In this document: piece by piece, positions 46,649 through 56,784 of the stretch
Layout of the letters: each line of letters begins with the position of its first letter
How positions within the stretch are numbered: the stretch's first letter is position 1
Assembly: GCA_027483765.1 (NCBI GenBank)
Contig: JAIXTW010000006.1
Location: 1 to 64,000, forward strand
Length of the DNA: 64,000 nucleotides
Origin: Streptomycetaceae bacterium
GTDB taxonomy: Bacteria > Actinomycetota > Actinomycetes > Nanopelagicales > Nanopelagicaceae
Direction of reading: 5' to 3'
The notes under the pieces: generated by a model
Told to the model about the DNA's origin: nothing
Databases searched by the model: none
The model's input: the letters and a program-made list of their open reading frames with translations, nothing else
Translations under genes and position numbers: made by a program

Positions 46649-47851
46649 ATGTCCAGCACCCTCGTGACCTTAATTACCCTGATTCTCGGCCTCTTTATTG
46701 GCCTCGTACTTGGACTCTGGATTTCCAGAATCAAATCTGCAGCGAGCGGCGGAAACGCATCTGCCATCGCCCAAGAACTCAACGATGTAAAGGTCTTGCT
46801 CAAAGCATCTGATGATCGCCTCAAAATGGCAGAGGCGAAGAGTGAGAATGAAACAAAGATTGCAACGCAGATGGAAGAGATGAAGAGCACTGTTGAGCGA
46901 ATGAGATTGCAGGCGCAAGAAGCATCCGAGAAGCGAATCGCATCCGAGGTGCAATTGGTAGGCACCATCGATGAGATGCGTAAAGCATCTACCACTTTCT
47001 TCGATGAAACTAAGAAGATTGCTGGCGCACTCGCTAGTTCGCAAACTCGTGGAAAATTTGGTGAAGCGCAATTAGAACTTCTGCTTGAGCAAGCCGGTCT
47101 GCGCGAAGGGCATGAATATGTTGCACAACGTTCTACTACCGATTCAGATTCCTCTGGAATTCCCGATATCACCGTCGCCATGCCTGGTGGCTCCAAGTTA
47201 TTTATCGACTCAAAGTTTCCCTTTGATCGCTTCCTAGAAGCATTTGGCACAGAGGATCAAGGCCAGCGCGATGAACTTCTCCTTTTGCACACTAAAGATT
47301 TACTCAAGCATGTCGATGCACTGGCAAAGCGCGGTTATCACAAATCGCAGAACTCCCCTGATTTTGTAGTGCTCTTCCTCCCCTTTGAGACTCTGCTCGC
47401 GGAATCGCTACGCCTTGATCCGCTACTGCTGGAGAAAGCATTTAAAGTCGGCGTCACGCTCGCCACACCTACTTCAATGATGGCGCTACTACGCACCGTG
47501 GGACATATTTTTACGCGCAATAAGTTGGCCGAGAATGCTGATGACATCACAAAGGTAGCGGCAACGTTTCTGAAGAACATCACGCTCTTGCACTCAAAGA
47601 TTGTCGCCGTCGGCAAAGCAATTAATCAAACTTCCAAGGCCTATGAAGATCTCATTCCTACCGCTGAGAAGACTGTCCTTGCCCCTGCTCGTCGAATCAA
47701 TAAACTAGGCGTAGCTGGCGATAAAGATAAACTTGCTATCGAATACCCGGAATCACCGGCAGATGTACGGGCCCTAAATAATCCAGATTTGGACAATCCA
47801 GATTTGGATTCGCAAGATGATTTCATTGATGTTGAAGTAGTAGAGGAGTAA
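46649..47851 (+). CDS. rmuC: DNA recombination protein RmuC
   Basis: RmuC is a membrane-anchored, coiled-coil protein with a predicted nuclease-like fold that limits certain recombination events. The 400-residue protein has an N-terminal membrane helix (about 4-23), a long helical coiled coil to about residue 110, then the RmuC core: RGKFGEAQLELLLEQAGL, DSKFPFDRFLEAF and TPTSMMALLRTVGHIF. A repetitive acidic tail (NPDLDNPDLDS) ends the protein. It starts 51 bp from the divergent ychF start. Confidence 0.92.
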   Translation: MSSTLVTLITLILGLFIGLVLGLWISRIKSAASGGNASAIAQELNDVKVLLKASDDRLKMAEAKSENETKIATQMEEMKSTVERMRLQAQEASEKRIASEVQLVGTIDEMRKASTTFFDETKKIAGALASSQTRGKFGEAQLELLLEQAGLREGHEYVAQRSTTDSDSSGIPDITVAMPGGSKLFIDSKFPFDRFLEAFGTEDQGQRDELLLLHTKDLLKHVDALAKRGYHKSQNSPDFVVLFLPFETLLAESLRLDPLLLEKAFKVGVTLATPTSMMALLRTVGHIFTRNKLAENADDITKVAATFLKNITLLHSKIVAVGKAINQTSKAYEDLIPTAEKTVLAPARRINKLGVAGDKDKLAIEYPESPADVRALNNPDLDNPDLDSQDDFIDVEVVEE

Positions 47852-47854
47852 GTG

Positions 47855-48274
47855 ATGAGCACACCCCCAATCCGCAAAGCTATTGTCAATGGTCCCGGGC
47901 TAAAGAAGCAGGGCGTTGTATTTCTGCAGTCATTCTTCATCTTTATCTTTGTCTCACTTGAAATCTGGATTCGCTCCGGCGCTGGAATTGCTTCTGGGCT
48001 AGTAATTGCTCTCGTTACATATGGCGGTGTTAACTATGGCCGCACCGGAACCCGCTACGTTGCAGCGGTAACTCCACCACTTGCATATGGCGCCACAGTT
48101 CTTCTCATCACAATTCTCAACGATGGACTTTCGCCAGCCAGAGTTGGAATCGATTTCATTGGTTCACTTGCCAGCGTTGCGCCATACCTACTTGTGAGCG
48201 CGCTCTATGCCTGGTTTATGTTTCTTAATGAAAAGGCAAAGAGCCGTCCTTCAAAGCGTGCCGTTTCGGCCTAG
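47855..48274 (+). CDS. DUF6542-like membrane protein
   Basis: The 139-residue protein has four hydrophobic segments (about 19-38, 45-63, 75-90, 104-125) and a basic tail ending KSRPSKRAVSA. It matches the small membrane proteins (DUF6542-like) that sit beside ispH and xseA in Actinobacteria. The GAGGAG end of rmuC serves as ribosome-binding site for the ATG at 47855; the GTG at 47852 is a possible alternative. It is convergent with ispH, 5 bp apart. Function unknown. Confidence 0.7.
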   Translation: MSTPPIRKAIVNGPGLKKQGVVFLQSFFIFIFVSLEIWIRSGAGIASGLVIALVTYGGVNYGRTGTRYVAAVTPPLAYGATVLLITILNDGLSPARVGIDFIGSLASVAPYLLVSALYAWFMFLNEKAKSRPSKRAVSA

Positions 48275-48279
48275 TTAAT

Positions 48280-49230
48280 TTACTTCGCTGCTTTTAAATC
48301 TGCGCGGAGCTCTTTAGGTAAGGCAAAGAGCAGCGTCTCCTCCGATGATCGCACTTCTTCCACATCGCTATAGCCATGTTCATCAAGGTATTTCAATAGG
48401 TCATTAACAAGGATTTCTGGAACGGATGCGCCACTTGTTACACCGATAACCTCAACGCCTTTAAACCACTCATCTTTAACTTCGCTCGCATAATCAACAA
48501 GATAGGCAGCTTTTGCGCCGTATTCGAGTGCAACTTCAACCAGCCGGACAGAGTTCGAGGAGTTAGTTGATCCCACGACGATAACGAGATCTGCTTGTGG
48601 GGCGATAGCTTTGATTGCTTCTTGGCGATTCTGAGTTGCATAACAGATGTCATCTGACGGCGGGTTGGCAATCTCGGGGAAACGATCTTTAAGAATTGCA
48701 ACAGATTGCATCGTTTCATCGACTGAAAGCGTGGTCTGGGTTAGCCAGACCAACTTCTTACCGGGCGTCGGCACGATAGTGCGCGCTTCATCTAAGCCAT
48801 CAACGATACGTACTTTGCCAGGTGCTTCACCAGCAGTTCCCTCAACTTCTTCGTGACCATTGTGGCCAATCAATAGAATTTCAGTTTCATCATCGGCAAA
48901 ACGTTTTACTTCATTATGTACTTTGGTAACTAAAGGACAGGTGGCATCGATGGTCTTGAGATTGCGGGCGGCCGCTTGCTCGTGCACCGCAGGTGAAACT
49001 CCGTGGGCTGAGAAGACAACGGTGGCACCTTCTGGAACTTCATCGGTCTCATTGACAAAGATCACGCCGCGCTTTTCCAGAGTTGAGACGACGTGCTTGT
49101 TGTGGACAATCTCTTTACGCACATAGACCGGCGCCCCGTATAGCTCGAGTGATTTTTCAACGGCGATCACTGCGCGATCAACGCCGGCGCAGTATCCGCG
49201 AGGCGCGGCTAAGAGAACTCTCTTGCTCAT
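48280..49230 (-). CDS. ispH: 4-hydroxy-3-methylbut-2-enyl diphosphate reductase IspH
   Basis: IspH makes IPP and DMAPP from HMBPP, the last step of the MEP pathway, using an iron-sulphur cluster. The 316-residue protein has the three cluster cysteines: [10 protein letters not shown] (C14), DATCPLVTK and [11 protein letters not shown]. The catalytic Glu region is [10 protein letters not shown]. It is divergent from xseA by 26 bp. Confidence 0.96.
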   Translation of the reverse strand: MSKRVLLAAPRGYCAGVDRAVIAVEKSLELYGAPVYVRKEIVHNKHVVSTLEKRGVIFVNETDEVPEGATVVFSAHGVSPAVHEQAAARNLKTIDATCPLVTKVHNEVKRFADDETEILLIGHNGHEEVEGTAGEAPGKVRIVDGLDEARTIVPTPGKKLVWLTQTTLSVDETMQSVAILKDRFPEIANPPSDDICYATQNRQEAIKAIAPQADLVIVVGSTNSSNSVRLVEVALEYGAKAAYLVDYASEVKDEWFKGVEVIGVTSGASVPEILVNDLLKYLDEHGYSDVEEVRSSEETLLFALPKELRADLKAAK

Positions 49231-49256
49231 GGTGGTCAGTCTAATAGGCTCATCCC

Positions 49257-50462
49257 ATGTTCGAAACTTCTAGTGACTCGCCAGCGCCAGTGCGCGTGGT
49301 CTCAGAAGCGATTAAAGAGTATGTAGATCGCCTTGGCCCTATCTGGATTGAGGGCGAGATTTCAGAACTTAATGAACGTAGTGGTGGCATGGCATTTATG
49401 CGCCTGCGCGATACCAGCGCAGATATGAGCCTTTCGGTGATGTGCCATAAATCAGTATTGGCCAGCGTGCAACCACTGCCGGCAAATGCTCGCGTTGTGA
49501 TTTATGCAAAACCTTCCTGGTTTACCAAAAATGGTTCGCTCACAATGTCTGCCAAAGAGATTCGCCAAGTAGGTGTGGGTGAACTTCTTGCGCGTTTGGA
49601 AGCGCTGAAAGAGAAGTTAGCCGCCGAAGGTTTATTTAGCGCTGATCGAAAGATTGCACTGCCCAGACTGCCACGGAAAGTTGGTCTGATCTGCGGACGC
49701 AATACTGATGCCGAGAAAGATGTTGTGGAAAATGCGCGACGTCGTTGGCCGGCAGTTGAATTTGAAATTCGGGAAGTTGCGGTTCAGGGCGCTGCCGCAG
49801 TTGTAGAAGTCTCGGCGGCACTTACCGAGTTAGAGGCAGACCCTAACGTTGATGTCATCATCATTACTCGTGGTGGTGGATCTTTTGAAGATCTACTGCC
49901 GTTTAGTGATGAGTCACTTGTGCGACTAGCATCAGAATGCACTACTCCGATTGTGAGCGCCATTGGCCACGAAAAAGATGCTCCGCTATTGGATTACGTC
50001 GCCGACTATCGGGCATCGACTCCGACAGATGCAGCCAAACGCGTGGTGCCAGATATTGCGCAGGAGATTAGTGATATCGAAAAGATTCGTGATCGTATGT
50101 ATCGCACCTTGGTTTCGACCATTGGCTATGAAATCAATCTCATTGCACAATTGCGAAATCGTCCGGTGATGAAAGACCCCGGTGTCATGGTCAGTTCGCG
50201 CCGCGATGAAGTAAAGGCGCTTCGAGATCGTTCCATTCGTAGCTTTGGCTCGATTATTGAAATTGAGAAGAAGGAGTTGACCGGCGTACGAGCGCACCTA
50301 CGTTCACTTTCTCCGCAATCAACAATGGATCGTGGGTATTCGGTAGTGCAGTTGGATGACGGCACCATCTTGCGCGATGCCACAAAGGTGAAGGTCGGCA
50401 CTCGCTTGCGAATTCGGGTTGCTAAGGGCGAGACCGGGGCCATCGTTAGTTCTCCAGAGTAA
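49257..50462 (+). CDS. xseA: Exodeoxyribonuclease VII large subunit XseA
   Basis: XseA with XseB forms exonuclease VII, which degrades single-stranded DNA. The 401-residue protein has an N-terminal OB fold ([12 protein letters not shown]), the nuclease core with [16 protein letters not shown] and [44 protein letters not shown], and a C-terminal helical region with the terminal [12 protein letters not shown]. XseB follows after 23 bp. Confidence 0.95.
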   Translation: MFETSSDSPAPVRVVSEAIKEYVDRLGPIWIEGEISELNERSGGMAFMRLRDTSADMSLSVMCHKSVLASVQPLPANARVVIYAKPSWFTKNGSLTMSAKEIRQVGVGELLARLEALKEKLAAEGLFSADRKIALPRLPRKVGLICGRNTDAEKDVVENARRRWPAVEFEIREVAVQGAAAVVEVSAALTELEADPNVDVIIITRGGGSFEDLLPFSDESLVRLASECTTPIVSAIGHEKDAPLLDYVADYRASTPTDAAKRVVPDIAQEISDIEKIRDRMYRTLVSTIGYEINLIAQLRNRPVMKDPGVMVSSRRDEVKALRDRSIRSFGSIIEIEKKELTGVRAHLRSLSPQSTMDRGYSVVQLDDGTILRDATKVKVGTRLRIRVAKGETGAIVSSPE

Positions 50463-50485
50463 GTTCAAGAGAGTAGATTGTGCTC

Positions 50486-50701
50486 ATGGCCGCTAAAGAT
50501 GCACAGCCCTCCTATGAAGCCGCTCGTGATGAGCTCGCCGAGATTGTGGAATCACTTGAAGATGGCAGCGCAACCCTAGAAGAGTCTTTGAAACTCTGGG
50601 AGCGCGGTGAAGAGCTCGCCAAGATCTGTCAGCAATGGCTGGATGGTGCGAAGAAGAAACTTGATGCCGCCAAGAGTTCTGCTAAATCTGAGGACCAGTA
50701 G
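50486..50701 (+). CDS. xseB: Exodeoxyribonuclease VII small subunit XseB
   Basis: The 71-residue small subunit is a helical hairpin that binds several per XseA. It shows the family pattern SYEAARDELAEIVESLEDG and LEESLKLWERGEELAKIC. The ATG at 50486 is chosen; the GTG at 50480 is also in frame. The fumarase gene starts directly after its stop, so the unit is xseA-xseB-fumarase. Confidence 0.93.
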   Translation: MAAKDAQPSYEAARDELAEIVESLEDGSATLEESLKLWERGEELAKICQQWLDGAKKKLDAAKSSAKSEDQ

Positions 50702-52360
50702 ATGTCACCAAATTTTTCCTACTCAGACCTACTACCGATTGGCGAAGATACAACTAAGTATCGCCTGCTGACGAAAGAGGGCGTGAGCGTTGAGAAATTA
50801 GGCGATAAGGAATTTCTCACCGTCACACCAGAGGCGCTCACGCTGCTTACTGAAACTGCGATGCACGATATTTCGCATTACTTACGTAGCGAGCATTTAG
50901 GGCAGTTGGCCAAGATTCTTACCGATCCAGAAGCATCAGCTAACGATCGATTTGTGGCACTTGATCTCCTGAAGAATGCCAATATTGCCGCCGGCGGAAT
51001 CTTGCCGATGTGCCAAGACACCGGCACTGCTCTGATCATGGGCAAGAAGGGTCAATACGTCTTAACAAGTTCAAAAGATGAAGTTGCACTGGCACAAGGT
51101 GTGTATGACGCGTTTACAAAGTTAAACCTGCGATATTCCCAGATGGCCCCTGTGACTACCTGGGAAGAGAAAAACACTGGCAATAACTTGCCGGCCCAGA
51201 TTGAAATATTTGCAGATAGCGATCATCCAAATGAGTACAACTTTATGTTTATTGCTAAGGGTGGTGGCAGCGCCAATAAATCATTCTTATATCAAGAGAC
51301 GAAGGCGGTCTTAAACCCTGCCTCATTTATGAATTGGCTTGATGAAAAATTGCGCTCGATTGGTACCGCTGCATGTCCGCCGTATCACTTGGCTATTGTG
51401 ATTGGTGGCACTAGCGCCGAGCACACAGTGAAAACGTCAAAGCTTGCCAGCACGCATTACCTCGATAGTTTGCCTACTTCAGGTGATGCTGCAACGGGCC
51501 ATGGCTTCCGTGATCTTGAGTTAGAAGAAGAAGTCTTTAAACTTACTCAGAAGTTAGGAATTGGCGCACAGTTTGGCGGCAAGTACTTCTGTCACGATGT
51601 GCGCGTTGTTCGCTTACCTCGACACGGTGCATCTCTTCCTATCGCGATTGCAGTTTCGTGCTCTGCAGATCGCCAAGCAAAGGCGAAGATCACAAAAGAT
51701 GGAATCTTCCTGGAGCAGTTAGAGACCGAGCCAGCACACTTCTTACCTGAGACCACCGATGAACATCTCAATGATGATGTGGTCAATATCGATCTCAACC
51801 AACCGATGGCTGCAATTCGTGCTGAGCTTTCTAAGCACCCAATTAGAACTCGTCTCTCACTCAGTGGAACCATCGTTGTGGCCCGCGATATCGCACACGC
51901 CAGAATTAAATCGATGCTCGATGCCGGTAAAGAGATGCCTGATTACTTAAAGCAGCATGTCGTTTATTACGCCGGCCCGGCAAAGACTCCAACCGGAATG
52001 GCATCAGGTTCATTTGGACCAACAACTGCCGGCCGAATGGATTCTTATGTCGACCAATTCCAGGCAGCGGGCGGTTCATTTGTCATGCTGGCAAAAGGCA
52101 ATCGATCCAAGGTTGTTACCGATGCCTGCGCTACCCATAAAGGTTTCTATCTGGGATCTATCGGCGGACCAGCTGCTCGACTTGCACAGGATTGCATTAA
52201 GAAAGTTGAAGTTCTTGATTTTGAAGATCTCGGCATGGAAGCGGTCTGGAAAATTGATGTCGTAGATTTCCCAGCATTTATCGTGGTTGACGACAAGGGA
52301 AATGATTTCTTTGCTGAGACGATGCGGCCTTTAACAATCGGCAAGAAGCCTGCCAACTGA
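50702..52360 (+). CDS. Fumarate hydratase, class I (iron-sulphur)
   Basis: Class I fumarase interconverts fumarate and malate in the TCA cycle with an oxygen-sensitive [4Fe-4S] cluster. The 552-residue single-chain protein contains N- and C-terminal halves of the family, with cysteines in [19 protein letters not shown] and [10 protein letters not shown], and the conserved [12 protein letters not shown]. Its cluster makes it sensitive to superoxide, which may explain the NiSOD nearby. Its start abuts the xseB stop. Confidence 0.93.
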   Translation: MSPNFSYSDLLPIGEDTTKYRLLTKEGVSVEKLGDKEFLTVTPEALTLLTETAMHDISHYLRSEHLGQLAKILTDPEASANDRFVALDLLKNANIAAGGILPMCQDTGTALIMGKKGQYVLTSSKDEVALAQGVYDAFTKLNLRYSQMAPVTTWEEKNTGNNLPAQIEIFADSDHPNEYNFMFIAKGGGSANKSFLYQETKAVLNPASFMNWLDEKLRSIGTAACPPYHLAIVIGGTSAEHTVKTSKLASTHYLDSLPTSGDAATGHGFRDLELEEEVFKLTQKLGIGAQFGGKYFCHDVRVVRLPRHGASLPIAIAVSCSADRQAKAKITKDGIFLEQLETEPAHFLPETTDEHLNDDVVNIDLNQPMAAIRAELSKHPIRTRLSLSGTIVVARDIAHARIKSMLDAGKEMPDYLKQHVVYYAGPAKTPTGMASGSFGPTTAGRMDSYVDQFQAAGGSFVMLAKGNRSKVVTDACATHKGFYLGSIGGPAARLAQDCIKKVEVLDFEDLGMEAVWKIDVVDFPAFIVVDDKGNDFFAETMRPLTIGKKPAN

Positions 52361-52377
52361 TCTATCAAGCTCGGGGT

Positions 52378-52995
52378 CTAGTAATAACGATGGCGCTTGA
52401 ATTTAGACCAAGCCCCGCACGGTGTGTCATAACGGTCTTCGATATATCGAAGCCCCCAACGAATCTGGGTGACCGGGTTGGTACGCCAATCATCGGCGAT
52501 GAGATCCATCTTTGATGCCGGGAGCGCTTGTGGAATTCCATGAGCTCCGGAGCGATAGTTATGCGCCTTGTAATTCCAGTGGCTCTCTTTAGTCCACAAA
52601 TTATTGAGGCAGCGATACTGATCTTCGCTCCAGTCGTATTCATCGGCCATGATCGCCTTGGTGACAACCTTGGCGCCAACGATGGTGCGGGCCATTTCGA
52701 CCTGGCGGCTGATCTTGGCAACGATTGCCATCTCAGACATCTGGCTAGAAAGTGATGCCATTGGTAGCCCGCTCTTGACTCTCAGATACTTCGCCATCGG
52801 GGTCTGGCTGGTCAGATTTGATGAGTCGGGCAGAGCTAGCCGACTGGTCATAGGAAATTCCAGACCGTAGGCACTTGGCTGAGCCGAGGCCAGGATCAGC
52901 ATTGAGCCGACAGTGACCCAGAGCGCCGGCTTTGTTACTCGCCCCGTGGTGAAGGAGGCAAGGGCGGCGAAGAATTCGCGCAGGTTAGCTTTCAT
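52378..52995 (-). CDS. Lytic transglycosylase-like secreted protein
   Basis: The 205-residue protein has an N-terminal hydrophobic segment (about 25-42) serving as signal or anchor, a low-complexity linker, and a C-terminal lysozyme-like domain with CLNNLWTKESHWNY, where the Glu is the probable catalytic acid, SGAHGIPQALP and a final disulphide-type cysteine (DTPCGAW). It probably cuts peptidoglycan glycan strands. The ATG at 52995 follows AAAGGAG at 8 bp; the ATG at 53013 has a poor site. Convergent with fumarase. Confidence 0.8.
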   Translation of the reverse strand: MKANLREFFAALASFTTGRVTKPALWVTVGSMLILASAQPSAYGLEFPMTSRLALPDSSNLTSQTPMAKYLRVKSGLPMASLSSQMSEMAIVAKISRQVEMARTIVGAKVVTKAIMADEYDWSEDQYRCLNNLWTKESHWNYKAHNYRSGAHGIPQALPASKMDLIADDWRTNPVTQIRWGLRYIEDRYDTPCGAWSKFKRHRYY

Positions 52996-53060
52996 CTTCG
53001 TTACTCCTTTCATCCTTGTTCATCTCCGGTTCATATTTCTAGTACGACTTCGAGGCATAG

Positions 53061-53113
53061 ACTCGCAATTAGGAGGGTGGGTCGCAAATTTAAGCCCGCG
53101 TGGGTCGCAAATT
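53061..53113. repeat. Repeated AATTTGCGACCCAC elements upstream of transglycosylase
   Basis: On the minus strand the 14-bp element AATTTGCGACCCAC occurs at 53113-53100 and 53090-53077 (23-bp period), and a partial copy AATTGCGAGT at 53070-53061. They lie 66-118 bp upstream of the transglycosylase ATG. The roughly two-turn spacing suits cooperative regulator binding. Nothing else is recognised between 52996 and 53223. Confidence 0.5.
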
Positions 53114-53223
53114 CACAGAGAATGGTGAGGGTGTGGACAGGTAAAAGTGCAGGTCAGATAGGGCGAAGTCCTAAATGTCCGAATTGTTACTGTGAGATTT
53201 AAATGGGGTGCAACACGCCCGGC

Positions 53224-54543
53224 TTAGGCTTGCGGACCCTCGAGCATTTCGGTGACCAGCGCAGCAATTGGCGAGCGCTCAGATCGGGTGAGAGTCACGT
53301 GGGCAAAGAGCGGGTGGCCCTTGAGCGTTTCCACCACCGCGACCACGCCATCGTGGCGGCCAACGCGCAAGTTATCGCGCTGGGCCACGTCATGGGTGAG
53401 AACTACACGTGATGCCTGGCCGATTCTGGATAGAACGGTGAGCAGAACTCCGCGCTCTAGCGATTGAGCTTCATCGACGATGACAAATGAGTCGTGCAAC
53501 GAGCGCCCACGGATATGGGTCAGCGGCAGAACTTCAATGAGACCTCGATCGATGATTTCATCGATGACAGCTTGGCTAACTAACGCCCCCAAAGTATCGA
53601 AGACCGCTTGCGCCCACGGCGACATCTTCTCGCCTTCACTGCCCGGCAAGTATCCAAGCTCTTGTCCCCCAACTGGGTAGAGCGGGCGGAAGATGACAAC
53701 TTTCTTATGTAGACGCTTCTCCATCACCGCTTCAAGTCCGGCGCAGAGAGCCAAAGCAGATTTACCGGTTCCGGCTCGGCCACCGAGTGAGACGATGCCG
53801 ATTGTTTCATCGAGCAAGAGATCCAGTGCGATCCGTTGCTCGGCGCTGCGACCATGAAGGCCAAATGCTTGTCGGTCTCCGCGGACTAATTGCAACTGCT
53901 TATTCTCTGTTACTCGGGCGAGTGCGCTCCCTTTTTCAGAGTGGAGCACGATTCCGGTGTGGACTGGAAACTTATGGGCGCATTCGTGATCGGCGCGATC
54001 AGATGAGTAGAGCTCGTCGATGATGTTGTGGCCTACTGAAACTTCTTCGATGCCGGTCCAGCCACTATTGGATACAAGTTCGGCTAAATACTCTTGCGCT
54101 TCCACACCTACTGAAGATGCCTTCACGCGCAGAGGTAGATCTTTGGTAACGAGAACCACGCTCTTGCCATCAGACATCAGGTTCTTGGCAATCGCCAGGA
54201 TGCGCGAATCATTGGTGCCATCGCGTAAGAAGCCGTGGGGCAGAGTGCTCAAATCTGTGTGATTAAGTTCGACTGAAAGGGTGCCACCCTCAGGTGTAAT
54301 GGTCAGAGCTGAATCAAGGCGTCCGTGTTCAATCCGAAGGTCATCTAGGGCGCGAAGTGCGGCGCGGGCAAAGTAGCCAAGTTCAGGATGGTCGCGTTTG
54401 GTTTCTAATTCACCGATAACAGCTATCGGAATAATGACTTCATGTTCTTCAAATTTGGTTATCGCCCCGGGGTCTGCCAACAGGACTGAGGTATCTAAAA
54501 CATAGGTTTTACGGGCGGAATTGCTCTTCTTTGAAGTAGCCAA
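53224..54543 (-). CDS. phoH2: PIN-PhoH fusion protein PhoH2 (YlaK type)
   Basis: The 439-residue protein fuses an N-terminal PIN ribonuclease domain (DTSVLLADP, Asp17; [22 protein letters not shown]) to a C-terminal PhoH ATPase (Walker [12 protein letters not shown] about 254-264, VDEAQS, the PhoH-specific [13 protein letters not shown]). PhoH2 proteins unwind and cut RNA and are linked to toxin-like control in mycobacteria. No antitoxin gene lies upstream. The start at 54543 is clear. Confidence 0.93.
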   Translation of the reverse strand: MATSKKSNSARKTYVLDTSVLLADPGAITKFEEHEVIIPIAVIGELETKRDHPELGYFARAALRALDDLRIEHGRLDSALTITPEGGTLSVELNHTDLSTLPHGFLRDGTNDSRILAIAKNLMSDGKSVVLVTKDLPLRVKASSVGVEAQEYLAELVSNSGWTGIEEVSVGHNIIDELYSSDRADHECAHKFPVHTGIVLHSEKGSALARVTENKQLQLVRGDRQAFGLHGRSAEQRIALDLLLDETIGIVSLGGRAGTGKSALALCAGLEAVMEKRLHKKVVIFRPLYPVGGQELGYLPGSEGEKMSPWAQAVFDTLGALVSQAVIDEIIDRGLIEVLPLTHIRGRSLHDSFVIVDEAQSLERGVLLTVLSRIGQASRVVLTHDVAQRDNLRVGRHDGVVAVVETLKGHPLFAHVTLTRSERSPIAALVTEMLEGPQA

Positions 54544-54687
54544 GGCCTAACCATTCTCTGTAGTTGTATCTGGGGGAAGAGACTGGGTGGTGCTTCTGAC
54601 TTGCAAAAGATAGAACGAAAGAAATGGACTTTTGGTACGACACGCCATTAGTGGTTCAGATGTAATACAACGTTTACCTAACGGGAA

Positions 54688-55011
54688 CTACTTGGCGGCG
54701 CCGTACTTCTTCGTGATTCTGCGCTCTGCGATAAATGATGCAACCGGAAGAGTTCCGGCGGCAATCAGGGCAATGATGGTCACGAACTTCATTCGCTTCT
54801 GCACGCCAATCTGGAGCACGGTCAGGATGTAGACGATGTAGAGATAGCCGTGGGCGATCGGGATTGTGATCATCCACGTATTGCTCTCGATGGCGTCAAA
54901 GATGTACTTCGCTGGCATATAAACAAGTACCAGCAAGAGCAGGTTCACACCGCAGAGCACAGCTAGCAGGCGGAATCGGGTCAACGCCCCTGTGGAAGTT
55001 GGTTCAGTCAT
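54688..55011 (-). CDS. DUF3817 membrane protein
   Basis: The 107-residue protein has three hydrophobic segments (about 12-32, 45-65, 74-94) and basic C-terminal RITKKYGAAK. PAKYIFD and IPIAHGYLYIVYILT match the small actinobacterial DUF3817 family. It lies 10 bp downstream of SURF1 on the same strand, so the two are probably co-transcribed. Function unknown. Confidence 0.75.
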   Translation of the reverse strand: MTEPTSTGALTRFRLLAVLCGVNLLLLVLVYMPAKYIFDAIESNTWMITIPIAHGYLYIVYILTVLQIGVQKRMKFVTIIALIAAGTLPVASFIAERRITKKYGAAK

Positions 55012-55021
55012 GGGCGCAACT

Positions 55022-55735
55022 CTATAACTTTTCTTTCCGGCGGCCGTAGAACGGCGCCCAGAGAACGAGTATCGCCAAAACCCACCAGACGACTACGTAT
55101 GAAATATGTTGCCAGTAGTAACCGGGCACGCCAGATGAGAGCTTCGGCTCTAAGACTCTTGTCCGCGAAATCTCGCCGCCTCGAACCTGCTCAGATTTTT
55201 CAATAATGAAGCCGTCATAGAGTTGATAATCCGTTGCTGAAACCAGGATGCTGCTATCAAGTCGCGATAGTTGCGAGGAAGTATTGGTGGCGCGATCATC
55301 GAATTGGCGCGGCATCAGCGTGCCTGTGATCTCTACCTTGGTTGACATCGCAACTTGCGGAGATTGCAGCCGGTCTTTCCACAGACCGCGCACAACAAGA
55401 ATTGCGGTATCGGTTTCATTTTGCAGCAAGGCCACTTCCCAGTCAGCCACCGCGCCATTGCCGTCGATCTGGTTAGGGGCCTTGTAATTTGCGATGTAGT
55501 AGCCGGAGGTTCGAACTTTTTTTCCCACACTTGGTGCTGGGATGGTGCCGGTCGGGGTTGCCAGTTCGAGCAATGGATAAATAGTTCGGTCTATCGGAAT
55601 CACCGGGGGGTTGCGCATTTCATCGGCGCGATCTAGCTGCCAAAGTCCAAGTCCAACAAAGATTGCGGTGAGAAGCAGAACAACAACTACTGCTGCCAGT
55701 CGTCGCGTTACCGACTCTTTAATTGTCGCCTTCAT
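55022..55735 (-). CDS. SURF1 family protein
   Basis: The 237-residue protein has an N-terminal membrane segment (about 12-32, followed by LGLWQLDRADE), an extracytoplasmic beta domain with VRTSGYYIAN and VVRGLWKD, and a C-terminal membrane segment ending WAPFYGRRKEKL. SURF1 helps assemble cytochrome c oxidase. The ATG at 55735 has GGGAGA adjacent. The longer frame beginning at 55825 is rejected because its extension is antisense-like and unlike the family. Its start overlaps the 50-residue small protein. Confidence 0.88.
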   Translation of the reverse strand: MKATIKESVTRRLAAVVVVLLLTAIFVGLGLWQLDRADEMRNPPVIPIDRTIYPLLELATPTGTIPAPSVGKKVRTSGYYIANYKAPNQIDGNGAVADWEVALLQNETDTAILVVRGLWKDRLQSPQVAMSTKVEITGTLMPRQFDDRATNTSSQLSRLDSSILVSATDYQLYDGFIIEKSEQVRGGEISRTRVLEPKLSSGVPGYYWQHISYVVVWWVLAILVLWAPFYGRRKEKL

Positions 55736-55871
55736 TCTCCCGTTGCACCTGGTCACGTTCTTGCATACGGATATAACGTTTGTAGAAATTACGCAGTAAG
55801 AATGCGACGCTCGAGAATAGAACAATCATCGTGAGCGATCCAGCTACACCTACTTCAACGTCTCTTGCCAT
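55719..55871 (-). CDS. Small membrane protein (50 residues), overlapping SURF1 start
   Basis: The frame runs from ATG at 55871 to TAA at 55719 and encodes 50 residues. There is a hydrophobic helix (SLTMIVLFSSVAFLL, about 12-26), then a basic amphipathic tail (RNFYKRYIRMQERD). GGGAGA stands about 8 bp upstream. It overlaps the SURF1 start by 17 bp in another frame, so the two are probably coupled. No family is recognised; context suggests a cytochrome oxidase related role. Confidence 0.6.
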   Translation of the reverse strand: MARDVEVGVAGSLTMIVLFSSVAFLLRNFYKRYIRMQERDQVQRENEGDN

Positions 55872-55885
55872 GAGAAGATTCTCCC

Positions 55886-56281
55886 ATGCCAGCAGAAAAC
55901 GACCAATTCGATTTCAATGATCGATACGGGATTACGCCTGCGCGTTCTTGGGTGAGATATGCAATTGCTTTTGGCGTCGTGGGCGGAGCATGGTTGTTAT
56001 GGGCTGGCCTACATCAAGCCACGCCTGCGCTGCGTTATGAGTTAATCTCATTTACCAATGAAGATCCGCGAAACCCTGAGGTTCGTTTCCTGGTTCAAAG
56101 AGCTGACGGCTCGAAGGAAGTTCAATGCACGCTAGCCGCCCGCGATTACGATAAAAATGTCGTGGGCCAAATCGATATCACTATTGCAGCGGGTGAGACC
56201 TATCTCGAACCAACATTTACCGTTCCTACCCGCGCAGATGCGGTGAATGTAGGCATATCAAGCTGTCGCACTCTGCCCTAA
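55886..56281 (+). CDS. DUF4307 membrane protein
   Basis: The 131-residue protein has NDRYGITPARSW, one membrane helix (about 24-44) and an extracytoplasmic beta-rich domain with a single cysteine pair (VQCTLAARDYDKNVVG and SSCRTLP). This is the DUF4307 family, found next to greA in Actinobacteria. Its stop is 11 bp before the greA ATG. Function unknown. Confidence 0.85.
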   Translation: MPAENDQFDFNDRYGITPARSWVRYAIAFGVVGGAWLLWAGLHQATPALRYELISFTNEDPRNPEVRFLVQRADGSKEVQCTLAARDYDKNVVGQIDITIAAGETYLEPTFTVPTRADAVNVGISSCRTLP

Positions 56282-56292
56282 GATTGCCCTCT

Positions 56293-56772
56293 ATGAGTTC
56301 ACAACAGACATGGCTTACCCAAGAAGCAGCTGATCGCTTAGCTGCCGAACTCGCCACCCTCGAAGGTCCGGGACGTAAAGAAATTACCGCCAAGATTGAA
56401 GCGGCCCGCGCTGAGGGAGATCTGAAAGAGAACGGCGGATATCACGCTGCTCGCGATGAACAAGGCAAGATGGAGGCGCGCATTCGCCAGCTCAAAGCAA
56501 TGTTGGAAAACGCGCACATCGGAACTCCTCCTGCTAGCGCTGATGGAAAAGTTGGTGCAGGCATGGTCGTTACCGCCATCATCGCTGGCGATGAGATGAA
56601 GTTCTTGCTCGGTTCGCGCGAAATTGCATCAGGTGATCTCGATGTTTATTCCGAGAAATCACCATTGGGCGCAGCTGTACTAGGTGCCGAAATCGGAGCA
56701 ACGGTTTCTTACACCGCACCCAATGGGCGCGACATCAAGGTAGAGATTAAGAGCGCCGAGTTCTACGCTTAA
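56293..56772 (+). CDS. greA: Transcription elongation factor GreA
   Basis: GreA rescues backtracked RNA polymerase by stimulating transcript cleavage. The 159-residue form has an N-terminal coiled coil whose tip contains the acidic pair in ARAEGDLKENGGYHAARDEQ, and the C-terminal FKBP-like domain with EKSPLGAAVLGAEIGATVSY. The ATG at 56293 (MSSQQTW) is chosen; an in-frame TTG at 56284 is less likely. Directly follows DUF4307. Confidence 0.95.
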   Translation: MSSQQTWLTQEAADRLAAELATLEGPGRKEITAKIEAARAEGDLKENGGYHAARDEQGKMEARIRQLKAMLENAHIGTPPASADGKVGAGMVVTAIIAGDEMKFLLGSREIASGDLDVYSEKSPLGAAVLGAEIGATVSYTAPNGRDIKVEIKSAEFYA

Positions 56773-56784
56773 ACCAGAGGCTTG

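Noticed and set aside
52996-53223. c-di-AMP-type riboswitch before the transglycosylase
   Set aside because: Such switches precede cell-wall hydrolases in Actinobacteria, but I could not find their conserved core. Only the direct repeats are evident.
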